Below are positions 12,770 through 22,823 of a stretch of 64,000 bases of DNA, in pieces. The position numbers and the translations under genes are program-made. The number at the start of each line of letters is the position of its first letter. The stretch's first letter is position 1. The notes under the pieces were generated by a model that made no database searches, had not been told where the DNA came from, and saw nothing but the letters and a program-made list of their open reading frames with translations. Source of the DNA: Petunia secreta (Eukaryota; Streptophyta; Magnoliopsida; Solanales; Solanaceae). The stretch is from assembly GCA_029990175.1 (NCBI GenBank), contig JARKIP010000021.1, positions 21,457,501 to 21,521,500 on the forward strand, in the 5' to 3' direction.

Positions 12770-13574
12770 CCATATCTCTTTCACACTTCAACTCTTTGAG
12801 AAGTTACTTTAGCGTTATAAGTGCACATGTAATCAACTTTGTTGCTGGTATTCTACCTCAGCTCATGGTCTAATTACATGTTTCCTTTATTTTTACTTTT
12901 TCAAGACATAATACTTCCAATTCAAAGACAATACCCTGAAGTGGTTGTTTAGTCTGAAGATCATTCCTGGTCTGCATCATACTATCCAGTAGTATTTGAA
13001 TGATCCTTATCCTTATTTGATAGACCCTGTTCAGATGAACCTTTGACATGCATTAGAATATGAGTAACTACATTTCCACAAGGAGATTGCGGAACAACAC
13101 TAACATCAACTGAGATGTTGCAAAGTTTGTTCGTAAAATTAATATAGCTTGCATCAAATCTTCTATAGTATGTAGTGACAAGGTACTTCAAAAGCTCCAC
13201 CTATTGCATCAAGCGTGAGCTAATCCTTAGTTCCATCGACATGTTCTATATCGAAAGGTATACCGAAGAGATGATTATCGGCTGAATCATGTTAATCCAT
13301 CCAGAGTTCCGTATATCTTTGTTTAAAAAAAAGTAAAACTCTCCTCTCGTGATCGATGGGGGTCAGTTTAGTCAAAATAAGCTGGGCAATGCTGTTATCA
13401 TATTATCCAGATATGTTTTATTCCAAGAGTTCGGTGTTCGTGTAATAATTCTGATTCTGCAATCATGAGATAATGTCCATGGAATATTTTATGAAGGTTG
13501 TTCAAGTTCTTTTGCTATCTGTATAAATTTTTCTTTAGACTTAGGCTCGTTCGAGGACGAGCGAGAGTATAATT
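12770..13574 (+). other. Unresolved 3' part of the gypsy interior
   Basis: No recognisable domain. The last 100 bp (GGCTCGTTCGAGGACGAGCG at about 13542) is the conserved context seen at the end of pol in many plant gypsy elements, directly before the polypurine tract. The rest is too degraded or is inserted sequence. Confidence 0.45.
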
Positions 13575-13583
13575 AGAGGAGAA

Positions 13584-16036
13584 TGAAACGACCTCGACCA
13601 GTTTTTCGAAAGTTAGGACTCCGATTGGCGTTCTGATAATTTTAAAATATTCATAAGGTCCATTGGGACTTATCTGTAAAATATGAGTTAAATCAAACCT
13701 CGTTTGGTAGGCATCGGAAGAAGGTTTCAGTTTTTATTATCGATAAATATTAAAAAGAGATTTTCGAGCTTGGTTTTGATGAATGAGCTCCGATTCGAAA
13801 TCCAAAAGCGCCGTTAGGTTCGTATGATTATTTATGACTTTTATGAACTTTCGAAAGTGAATTTTGAGGTTGTTCGGCTAGTTTCCGCTAAAATGTCGAA
13901 AGTTAAATAATTTGACTTTTTTTTTCCATTTAATTTGCATATTGAGTTTCGGGAGTCCGATTTGAGATCCGCCTTAGCAAGTGTATTACATATATTTTGT
14001 ATAACTTGTATGCAAAAGTTGAAATTATTTCGAAAATCGTAGGGTACCGTTTTAATTTTTACCGTAGCAGCGAATTTTAAAGGAAAAAGAAAAAAAAAGG
14101 GAAAAGGACAAAAAAAGAAATGAAAGGCGGTGGGGGAATCCTTATCTTTGTATACAAAGCTAAGGACGATCAGAATGAGCAATATATAACAGAAATGAGG
14201 GACAACGAAAAAAATATATCAGGAAATGAGAAAAGAAAGGAAACGGAGCAGGAAAAATGTAGAATTTTCACCCCGAAATATTAAGGTAATGACCTTAATG
14301 TATTATTTTAGTTTATTAAGTGTGTTTAAATATATTTTAACGGTAAAAATTGGGATATTAGACATTGTATTAATAAGTTCAATTAATATTTTAAAGGGTC
14401 AATTGGACCCCGATAGTGAAATTGATTATATATTCGTACTCAGTGAGTTATGGGCAATATGTAAATGTAATTTGTTTAGGGTTTGGTTATGTGACCTTAA
14501 ACCCTGTACATAGGCCTGGCCTGCGTATTGCGTATGCGAATAGGGTATCAGGTTCCTAACCGGATTACCCTAAGATGTGGGGAATGAAGCCTTTAGCCTT
14601 ATTTGATATCGTTTTCTGCTTATTGAATAGAATGAGATCGTTTGGCAATGAAACCAAAGGATAAAGCGGTTGTTGATTAGCAATGCTAAATTTTGGAAGA
14701 GGTAAGTGTTTTTATCCATTTCTTTGGAGGCACCCGGCCTCGTGGATTTTCTACCACGTGTTCCTTACGTATGTAGCTGCCGATAGGCGTACTCATTACG
14801 CCTTAGCTTTGGATTTACATTGTATATTAAATGTTATGTTCTGTTGTTGGTATTACATTGAGAATCTGAGCATTGTACTCTGTCTGTGAGTTGACATCTA
14901 CTCCCCGGCTATCGATGAGAGTCCCGCGCCGGTGAAGGGTTATTATTGCATCACATTGCATTCATATGCATTATATGTCATTCATATGCATTACATTGCA
15001 TATCATATCGCGTGCAGGAGTATTCCGCCCCAGGAGCAGGAGTATTCTGCTCTTATGTTAGATACTGAGTGCAGGAGTATTCTGCCTCAACTTTACATTA
15101 TATCGGGTGCAACAGTATTCCGCCCCAGGAGCAGGATTATTCCGCTCTTATGTCAGATACCGAGTGCAGGAGTATTCCGCCTCTGGTTTATATTATATCG
15201 GGTGCAGGAGTATTCCACCCCAGGAGCAAGAGTATTCCGCTCCAGTTGGTTATCAGATAGGATTCCCCTCGAATGCAGGAGTATTCTGCTTCGGGATGGG
15301 ATTACGGGTACATGTGACCCTTTCCATCATATTTCATTTCATTTCATTTCATTTCATACCATTGTGTAGACTTGTGGTACATAACCACTGTTCTGCTTAT
15401 ACGTGCATTGCTTATTTGTTGATATGTTTCTGGCTCGTATTCCTGGTTTAGTTTATGGCTTCATACGTGTTTCCGGTTATTATCTGGCTCTGCATTTTTA
15501 TAATTTAAATAAGAGGAATTTGGTTTATCTGTTTCTTCTCCCTGGCTAGCTATCATATTCTTTGAGGTGGCTAGTCTGCCCCACTTATTGAGTCCTTTTG
15601 ACTCACCCTTGTTTGTTGTTTGTTCTTGTCTATCTATTTCACTTCGGCAGGTTCGCTCCAGGATTGAGTTCGCCACTTTGTTCAGGAGCGAAGACGACTT
15701 CAGCTGTCAGGGTGAGCCAGTTTTTATTCATGATGGCTACTAATTTTATGTGTATTATTTCAGTTGCAATTTGCTCCCTTTAGGAGGTATCTGTCTTCTT
15801 TCCTGCTCTTAGATGTCTAGTCTGGATAGCCCTAAACCTAGTATGTTGGGTAGTCAGCTGTAATTTCTTTTGTACAGCTTAGAGGTATTAGTATGTCTGT
15901 ATTTTTTTTAAAGTCTTGTCCTTATTTATAAATTATTATATTTATTTTCCCAATTTAATTGGTAAGGGTTCGCCCGACGAGTCTAGGGGAGAATGTCGGA
16001 TGCCCACACGGCCTAATCGGATTCTGGGTCGTGTCA
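13584..16036 (+). repeat. 3' LTR of the gypsy element
   Basis: Full-length LTR of 2,453 bp, TG...CA. It contains a (GAGTATTCCGC) minisatellite at 15012-15290, an ATTTC microsatellite near 15330-15355, and a block at 15645-15720 (GGTTCGCTCCAGGATTGA) closely shared with the copy at 53.2 kb. Small ORFs here are products of the minisatellite, not genes. Confidence 0.9.
15012..15290. repeat. LTR-embedded minisatellite (GCAGGAGTATTCCGC motif)
   Basis: About nine imperfect copies of a 15-20 bp core, GCAGGAGTATTCCGCYYC, arranged in larger units of about 55-60 bp, each with two cores and an ATATCGGG- or TCAGATAC-type spacer. The homologous site in the other copy (52500-52855) has the related core GGAGGATTCCGC. 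Confidence 0.85.
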
Positions 16037-16229
16037 GTTATGCTTTGTAAAGACACTTTGGTGATTTAATAGAATGTTAATTACCAAAAAAGTAAATAAA
16101 ACAAAAAATAAAGAGATTGTATTCCTTGAGAATAGTCGGATTCTTGTAGAATCGCTTAATAAATAATACAATAGGTTTACCCCAGTCTTAATTATGGTAA
16201 AATACAATGACTATAGGGCTTGGTGAAAA

Positions 16230-16670
16230 ATTGATAACTAGCCAATTTTGAACGCCCTAAGTGAGTTTTATCCACTATTTTAAAATTAATTGAGAAATAT
16301 CCAAATTACAGCGCGCACACTTACAGTCTATTGATGTTGACAACACTCAGACTAGCCACAATATTTTTTACTGGGACTTTTGAACTAACATATTCAAAGT
16401 CCCAGTATTTTTTACTGGGATTCATATGTAAGTTATTCATATTTGAGAGATTCAAATTTATCCAGGAGCTTCATATTAAAAGTCTCAATATTTTTTACTG
16501 GGACTTTTGAACTAACATGTTCAAAGTCCCAGTAGTTTTTACTGGAATTCATATTTAAGCGATTCCAGTATAATATACTGGATTTTTTGAAAAATGCAGT
16601 TAAAAATCCCAGTATAAAATACTGAAATTTTTTTGATCTGGCTAGTCTTCAAAGAGTTTTGTACTGCTGG
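16230..16670. repeat. Foldback (palindromic) repeat, copy 1
   Basis: Nested inverted repeats built from ACTGGGACTTTTGAACTAAC and its complement, separated by TATTTTTTACTGGGA-type segments. It shares its entry sequence (GCGCGCACACTTA, ATTGATGTTGACAACACT-like) and general design with the copy at 56.75-57.35 kb. No coding capacity. This is probably a non-autonomous foldback DNA element or MITE; family unknown. Confidence 0.65.
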
Positions 16671-16784
16671 CTAATTTTCATTGGAATTTTTACACTCTAT
16701 ACCCATAAAATTTAAAGTATTTACAAGTCATACCCATTATAAATTATACTACCCATAAAACTAAAAGTATTTACCAACCTACCC

Positions 16785-16955
16785 ATTTATTATTGTATAC
16801 CTTTGTTATGACTTATAGGTGTATACCTTTAAAGTATACTGCATAAATTATGGTATACAAGTCTGGAGGGACATTTATTACTGTATACCTTTGTTATGCC
16901 TTATAGGTATATACCTTTATGGTATACTGCATAAACTATGGTATACAAGTCTGGG
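16785..16955. repeat. Tandem duplication of a GTATAC-rich unit
   Basis: 'GTATACCTTTGTTATG' through 'GGTATACAAGTCTGG' occurs twice (about 16795-16865 and 16887-16953). Each copy contains short inverted GTATAC palindromes. It may be part of the foldback element next to it. Confidence 0.7.
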
Positions 16956-17079
16956 TGGGTAGAGTGGGTAAATAATTTAGTGGGTAGGTCCTGTAATATT
17001 TGAAAGTAGTAGGTAGTGGCTGTAATTATTTTATATTTTGTGGGTATTTTTGTAAGTGTCCCATTTTCATTTAGCGCGG

Positions 17080-17395
17080 CGGGACCAAGTTTCTACTAAG
17101 CCTTGGGCCTGTTTACTCAAGGCGGTGGTACTAAGTAACCCTAACTAGGAGACTGTAATCCTAAGGCAGCAGGATATATGCCTTACATCCCATAGCCCGT
17201 GCTTGCTGAGCGGCCGTGGCTTTTGGAGTAGGCGTGTATCCTCAGCACCCGGTGACTTATAGAGTAATTCTAGTATTCGCCAGCTGAACTCGTATCCCTG
17301 TAATAATAGATGGTGTATTTTTACTCTCACAATATTGTGGTTTCAAGTCGTACATAACTTCTTGTTGAAATATCCTCCTAGAATGAACCATAATT
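17080..17395. other. No gene recognised
   Basis: Slightly higher GC than its neighbours. No domain, tRNA or rRNA signature found on either strand. Confidence 0.5.
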
Positions 17396-17399
17396 GTTA

Positions 17400-18640
17400 T
17401 CATCTCATGTAAATATCCCCTTGAATCAGCATTCTAGCAAAGGAGATTCCTGTTTGCTTGGTTTTACACTCATCGTAAAACAAAGGAATCCGTATTGCAT
17501 TGACAATTTTGCCCAGGGAATCACGTCCCCAACAATTCAAAGAGAGTTTGGAAAATTTTACCTAAAGTGGTATCTCAGTCATAAATTCTTCGTTGAAGCC
17601 ACAATCCGGAGTCCATTCCTTTAAGATCATAGGCCTATTACTTATTGTGTATAGTTTAAAATAGAGAATTTTGTTCAAATCTTCCATACTTTGAAACTTG
17701 ATCACAAAATAGCCTTCATCATATAAGATTCTTTTTAGAACGACTACTTTTTGCCAATTTTGTTTCGCATATCTACTCATCATATTGTATCAAGGTGTAT
17801 CCCAAGTTATATATATGTTATTAGAACACACTTCCATTTTTCTGTCTCCTTATTGATATCAGATTTATCCAGTTTTACTACTAAATTTTCTTATACTATT
17901 TCAGGGACTATGCATGATAAATTCATTCCATTTTCAATAGCTCTATTCCCAATAAATAGACTAGCCCATGACTTACCTTTCCCATTGTTTGCTTCAGCTT
18001 TTATGTCTGGGTCTGCATCTGATACCTCTATTTCTTCCTCCAGTTCTTGCTGGTTTTCCTCTTTTATGCTTTCTGGGGTCATTGCAGAAGTCATTTGTAC
18101 TCCCTCCATCCCAATTTATTTGGAACCATTTCCTTTTTAGTTTGTCCAAAAAAGAATGTCACATTTCCTTATTTGACAACTATTTAATGCACTATCTCTA
18201 TTTTACCCTTGTTGAAGAAAGTCCACCGCAAAGGGGCCCTACTTACTTTAAAAGCTACTAACAACTTTTTAATTACTTCTATCTTCTCTTTCTTACTTGT
18301 TCAAGGGTAAATTTGATAATTTCCAACGTCAACCTCTATTTCTCAAGCTCCATGCCCGGTCAAATGGTGCTACATAAAATGGAACGGAAGGAGTAGCTGT
18401 TCACTAGCTCCCGTTTTCAAATTTGAGCCTCGTCCACTTGCCATAGTAAAGCTCTTCGCACACATTGCCGATGGGGTTTGAATCTCTTTTACCACCTTGG
18501 GTGTTGGTGTTCCAGCCTGAATTCAAACACTTACTGAACTCCCAACTTTTGCGATGATTTTCTTTTTTGGTCGTCCTCTTCTCTTTGTTCCAGGCATAGC
18601 TTTTCGTCAGTAGGCACACAATAGCCTTACATGTGCCAAC
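17400..18640 (-). pseudogene. Third LINE fragment (ORF1), split by a MITE
   Basis: Minus strand. At 18600-18545 the ORF1 start reads 'MPGTKRRGRPKKKIIAKVGS' in one frame, matching the MADLRRRGRPRK start of the LINE at 3.5 kb. After a MITE insertion (18100-18393) the frame continues with 'SWASLFIGNRAIENGMNL' (about 17960), a DUF4283 domain ('EGYFVIKFQSMEDLNKI', about 17690) and, past a stop, 'RDSLGKIVNAIRIPLFYDEC' (about 17500). It breaks off near 17400 with no ORF2. It is clearly related to, but well diverged from, the LINE at 3461. Stops are present. Confidence 0.82.
18100..18393. mobile_element. Stowaway-like MITE, 294 bp
   Basis: Terminal inverted repeats CTCCCTCCATCCCAATTTAT and (complement of the end) CTCCTTCCGTTCCATTTTAT, flanked by TA on each side (18098-18099, 18394-18395). 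The CTCCCTCCRTCCCA terminus and TA duplication define Tc1/Mariner-type Stowaway elements. Non-coding. It interrupts LINE ORF1. Confidence 0.9.
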
Positions 18641-19635
18641 CGCTCAGAGAGTATTTTTCAATTATGTATTGTACCTGTTTCTTCTTACAATTATCATTGC
18701 CATTGCCTTCATAGATGAAATTGTCATCAACAATTTTTTTACCTTTATATTTGATGTCAACTACATTACCAGTCCTAGACTTCCGTTGGGTAGATTTAAC
18801 ATGTTTAGCTTTGGTTTTTTATCAGGTATTACGCTTGCCTTTGAATTTCTTTTTTGTCGATTTTCATTCATTAAAACCTTATCATGTCGCATTTTTGACC
18901 TAATCTCCTTACGTAAAGGAGAACAATTCTCAAATACAATTTGACTATGTTAGCATTGTATACATTTTTAGTTCTCAAAAATACCTCAACAATTCATGCC
19001 AACACATTTAATATAAGGACTTTTTGGTCTTTAACCTAAAGTCTCCAATTTTTCCATCTTCCCAAACCTCCTTCTACAGAACTTGTAACGAGCACCAAGG
19101 TGCACATATCTCCGGACTTCTCAGATTCCACTTAGTTCTTGTTGGTTCTTCTTATTTTTGGTCAAATTAGTGTACGTCATGCTTAACTCTACTGCATAAT
19201 CTACCGTTACTCTACTTCAGTCAAGCTTCAACTCACAAGTCATAACAGAAAATTATAAAAGAGGATTGTGGCTGGCCGAGAGATGCAATAATAATTTTCT
19301 CTGTGGGATTCTCAAAAGCAAGTAATAGGAACAGAGGCAACAAGAATTGTCCATTAAAAACTTTTTTATAAATTTCACTATATCATTGAGAATTGAGATC
19401 TATCACAGTGAGATTCAAACACAACCACGAATTAAAAAACTCAAATCGATTTACTTAGTTGAAAGGAACATGAAGAATTGCAGAAAATTAAGTGAAAGTC
19501 CAGTATGATAAAAATTAGGCTTTCAAAGCTGATCTTGAATTCGATTTCATCTACTAAACTGCTGATTGTCCTTCAACTAAGGTGAGAAGAGGAGAGATGT
19601 GAAGGAGTTACGACAAGTTGGGGTTTAGTTTATTT
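18640..19635. other. AT-rich intergenic DNA, no gene recognised
   Basis: Short plus-strand ORFs (for example 18633-18944) have no recognisable domain and a composition expected by chance from T-rich DNA; some may be further LINE decay. No splice-consistent gene model found. Confidence 0.4.
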
Positions 19636-20169
19636 AGGCCTTATTTGTTTGCACTTAATGGGAGTCTGAATCTGAATAATTCAGATAACTACCCACTAAG
19701 TGCATTTGTTTTTTATTCTTGAAAAGTTCTTAATAGACCTTATTAACTCTTAATAAATAAGATCTTTAACCATGTCTTTATACCATACAGACTCTTAAAA
19801 GTGATATAGCTTCTTTTTCGGAAATAATTCTCACGGTTTGTAACCCCTCTCTTTCTCTCTCCAACTACCAAAGCCAAAAGTACTAATATACCTCAACTTT
19901 TACTGAAAATTTTAGAATTGAAATTTACAAACGTGAATCATTTTCCTAATCATATTTTTCATCTTCAAATTTGGAGTTTAACAAGATCCATTTCAAAATA
20001 TTATTTGAGAAGAATAGAAGAAAAAAAATAGAAGTGGGCGTAATTCAGATTCAGATGTTGAAAACAAACAGTCTCAATTAGTTAATATTCAGTTCTAGAT
20101 ATCATATCTTAATGTTCAGATGTGTATTCAGGTTCAGACGTCTTAATCTTAATAAAAACAAATGGCCCC
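19636..20169. mobile_element. hAT-like MITE candidate, about 534 bp
   Basis: The ends are inverted: GGCCTTATTTGTTTGCACTT on the left, and the complement of the right end AGGGGCCATTTGTTTTTATT. Internal repeats of 'TTCAGATNNN' and 'CTTAATA' type are typical of Solanaceae hAT MITEs. I could not confirm an 8-bp target duplication by eye, so the limits are approximate. Confidence 0.5.
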
Positions 20170-20310
20170 TTAAAGTTAATGGTGAAATTTTGAGAAAATG
20201 ACGAAATATCCTTGAATTTAATATTGTGGCAATAAATAATGAGTGTATTTTAAAAAATTGAAAGATGTATACAATGCTAACATACTACAAGCGTGTAGTA
20301 TGTTAGTAAA

Positions 20311-20314
<4 letters not shown>

Positions 20315-20352
<38 letters not shown>
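20315..20352. repeat. (TA)n microsatellite
   Basis: Uninterrupted TA dinucleotides of about 38 bp. Confidence 0.95.
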
Positions 20353-20356
<4 letters not shown>

Positions 20357-20504
20357 GTGTATTTAGAATGCACACTAACAACATACCTTGAAATAATAGT
20401 GACATGTATGAAAATACATAAAACCTCAACAAATCCAAAGGCAGGTGTTAAGAGCAAGTCTTGGTAAAATCGAAGAAGAAACCATTTTCTTTACTATTGT
20501 AATT

Positions 20505-20697
20505 TGAGGAGGAGGAGGAGGAGGAGGAGGAGGAGGAGGAAAAAGAAGAAGAAGAAGAAGAAGAAGAAGAAGAAGAAGAAGAGGAGGAGGAGGAAGAAAA
20601 GAAAAAGGAGGAGGAAGAGAAAGAAGAAGAGCAGGAGGAGGAGAAAGAAGAAGAGGAGAGCGAAGGAGGACGAAGAAGAAGAAGCAGCAGCAGTAAA
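20505..20697. repeat. Purine-only (GGA/GAA)n tract, about 190 bp
   Basis: The plus strand is almost only A and G: GGA repeats, then GAA, then mixed, ending in AGCAGCAGCAG. The Ser/Arg/Lys homopolymer ORFs across it (both strands) are repeat artefacts. Related copies of 'TTTACTRTTGTAAT' flank it at 20490, 20710 and 20785. Confidence 0.95.
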
Positions 20698-20699
20698 AT

Positions 20700-21645
20700 C
20701 ACATCTTTTTTACTGTTGTAATGGGAGATAAAAATAAAGGGGAAAAGGGAGACATAAGGTGAAATAGAATTCTGTAGCAAAAATAACTGTTGTAATGGAA
20801 GAGAGAAACCCATGAAATAAAGAAAAAAGAGGAAAAATATTCTAAAGAACAAAAAAAAGCCTAATATATTAGATCATGTTTACCCATATCTTTTTTACCT
20901 TTTGCTATATATATTTTTTTGAATTTTTACACTAAAAGACAAGCAACACACGAAAATTACCAAAAAGGGCCCCTATTTGCAAAATTTTTCCGAAATATCA
21001 CTTTTTTTCCCGAGATAGCAGCATGCCGCAAGTTTATACAAGTTTATACCATTTTATATAAGTTTACACACGTGTATAAAATTATATAAATTTGTATAAG
21101 TGTGTATATGCGAGTGAAAAATCTGTATACATTTTCAGATTTCTTTAGTATTAAGGATGTTTATATGAATTTACCTTTTTCGTGTATATTTTTATATTTC
21201 TCTCATTGCCTACGCATTTATCTATGTATATTCATGTATAATTTAGTTTTTGGAGGGAGATTTGTGTGTATGAAGTTGTCCAAAGCAATGATATAGACAA
21301 AATCAACAACATAACTTCAGTGAAATACAAAAAAGTAACGACGCTGCCGACGGGGAGGGCGTCTGTCGGCGGCTCAATGGCAGGGGAGGGGGAGATTTGG
21401 TAGCTAAATTTTTTTATTTTGACGGAGTGCTTAAATTTATAATTTTAGGGGTGAGTGCTATGCGTGAAAAAAATTATGACCTGTTATTTATAATTTTGGA
21501 TAGTGGGCTGCCTATTTCTGAAATTGTAGCATAATTAAAAAATATCAATTTTTTTTATAAAGTTGATAAATATCTCAATTTTCGCGAAAGATTTCTATAA
21601 AGTTATATATAATGTAATTTTACTTTGATTCAATGGATAGAACAA
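20700..21645. other. AT-rich intergenic DNA, no gene recognised
   Basis: Contains repeated 'AAGTTTATACA' words near 21030-21100 and a short GC-rich patch (GACGCTGCCGACGGGGAGG) at 21338-21390. I see no coding domain. Confidence 0.45.
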
Positions 21646-21649
21646 CTAA

Positions 21650-22176
21650 GGGGTCGTTCGGTTTTCCTATTTAAGCAGTAATACCCGCATAGAAAGGCAC
21701 ATTGGAAGACGCACTACTATTACCTTGTTCGGTTGTATACGTAGAATTTTAGTGCATGACATAAAATTAGTGTAACATTTGGTTGCGTTTTTATATATTC
21801 CGCATTATTAATACATTCATTATTAATGCGGGAATCTATATATTATTTTATGCAGGGTAGAAGGTGGTATTAATAATGTGGGTATTAATAATACAAATAT
21901 TAAAATTTAAAATGATAAAATTAACCCTCATAATAATAAGAATATTTTAAAATTTTATTTAAGTAGTAAATAAATATTTTAAATAATAATATTGTTTGTT
22001 AATTTGTAATATATCAGTGATTAAAAAAATAATCTCTACATTATAATATATGCATGGTTAATATCCACATTACTAAACCGTACATAAATAATACCCACAT
22101 TATTAATACCTACATTACTAATACCTACATTAATAATTAATATCCGCGTAAAAGAAAAGCCAAACCGAACGACCCC
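21650..22176. mobile_element. MITE candidate with GGGGTCGTTCGGTTT termini, 527 bp
   Basis: The left end GGGGTCGTTCGGTTTTCCTA is mirrored on the right by AAAAGCCAAACCGAACGACCCC. The symmetry even extends one step out (CTAAGGGG / CCCCTTAG). The interior is made of 'TATTAATAATGCGGG' and 'ACCCACATTA' words. Termini of this kind are known in PIF/Harbinger (Tourist) and some hAT MITEs; the target duplication is not clear enough to choose. Confidence 0.75.
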
Positions 22177-22293
22177 TTAGGCCATTAGGCATAGGCGCCG
22201 TCCACAAGGAATATTCTAATTCTTCCTATTTGATCTAAAACCAATCAGATTAGAAGTGTGCAATTTTTGGAGAGCTCAAATATGCATTGGACA

Positions 22294-22370
22294 CACAAAT
22301 TTATACTAGTATTAGTTATTAATTAATACTAACTAAACACAAATTTATACTAGTATTAGTTATTAATTAA
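22294..22370. repeat. 44-bp period tandem duplication
   Basis: CACAAATTTATACTAGTATT with the following TAGTTATTAATTAA occurs at 22294 and again at 22338. Confidence 0.85.
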
Positions 22371-22557
22371 AACTACTCTTAACTAGTGCTAGCAGGATAG
22401 GTATGTGTTGATTTTCTTATTGATTTTTCACCCATTTTTATCCTTATTAAAATAGAATCACGATTAAAAAGCTCCTCTTTAAAATTTTTTACGGTTCCTA
22501 CCTAAGATGGCTCTAATTACGCAACTTATACGGGTTAAACCCGAAATATATGATTAA

Positions 22558-22583
22558 CTAGTGAACTTGATCGCGCGAGCGCG
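22558..22583 (-). mobile_element. Helitron 3' terminus, minus strand
   Basis: Read on the minus strand: a perfect hairpin CGCGC-TC-GCGCG (22583-22572), ten bases, then CTAG (22561-22558) followed by T. This is the diagnostic Helitron 3' end (a short GC hairpin about 10-12 nt before CTAG, insertion between A and T). The element would extend rightward from here. Its TC 5' terminus is not identified, so the length, and whether the gag fragment at 22.8-24.3 kb lies inside it, are unknown. Confidence 0.6.
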
Positions 22584-22823
22584 GTCATAATAAAACCTTA
22601 AAAAAGATATAGCTAAATAATCACTCATATAACTATATTTTCTCTTAAATTAATTTTATTCTTCAATATACACTCCGAATGTAACACGTATATCAATAGA
22701 TGCTCAATTACAATAATAAGTACACAATTATAATAGTCCTTTAACATCTACGCATTACACCAAATTATAGGAAGAGATCATCGGTTGTCCTTATTTTTCA
22801 GCAAAAAATTTAAGAGAATGGTG

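Larger units (their letters stand above)
8487..16036 (+). mobile_element. Ty3/gypsy-type LTR retrotransposon inserted in the LINE
   Basis: Boundaries: TSD-like GCTAT (8482-8486) and GTTAT (16037-16041), one mismatch; the LTR begins TGAAACGACCTCG and ends GGGTCGTGTCA. The 5' LTR is 8487-9561 (1,075 bp, internally deleted) and the 3' LTR 13584-16036 (2,453 bp). A PBS matching the initiator-Met tRNA (TGGTATCAGAGC) starts at 9564, two bases after the LTR. A polypurine tract (AGAGGAGAA) lies at 13575-13583. The internal 4 kb keeps gag-like and weak pol-like sequence but no long ORF. The same family occurs again at 51162-53812. Confidence 0.9.
3440..16107 (+). mobile_element. LINE (non-LTR retrotransposon) with 21-bp TSD, interrupted by a gypsy element
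   Basis: A perfect 21-bp A-rich direct repeat occurs at 3440-3460 and 16087-16107. Between the two copies lie a LINE 5' region, ORF1 and ORF2 (3461-8486), then a complete gypsy insertion (8487-16036), then 45-50 bp that resume the LINE 3' end (16042-16086). Without the insertion the LINE is about 5.07 kb, slightly short for a plant L1-type element, in keeping with a visible deletion in the endonuclease region. A long, A-rich TSD is the hallmark of target-primed reverse transcription. The 3' end has no long pure poly(A); the A-rich target copy abuts it directly. Confidence 0.88.

Noticed and set aside
17080..17395. Possible rRNA or tRNA fragment because of higher GC
   Set aside because: No cloverleaf, B-box or conserved rRNA words found.
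20448..20852. Poly-Ser and poly-Arg/Lys ORFs on both strands
   Set aside because: They are translations of a GGA/GAA microsatellite; no domain or gene structure.
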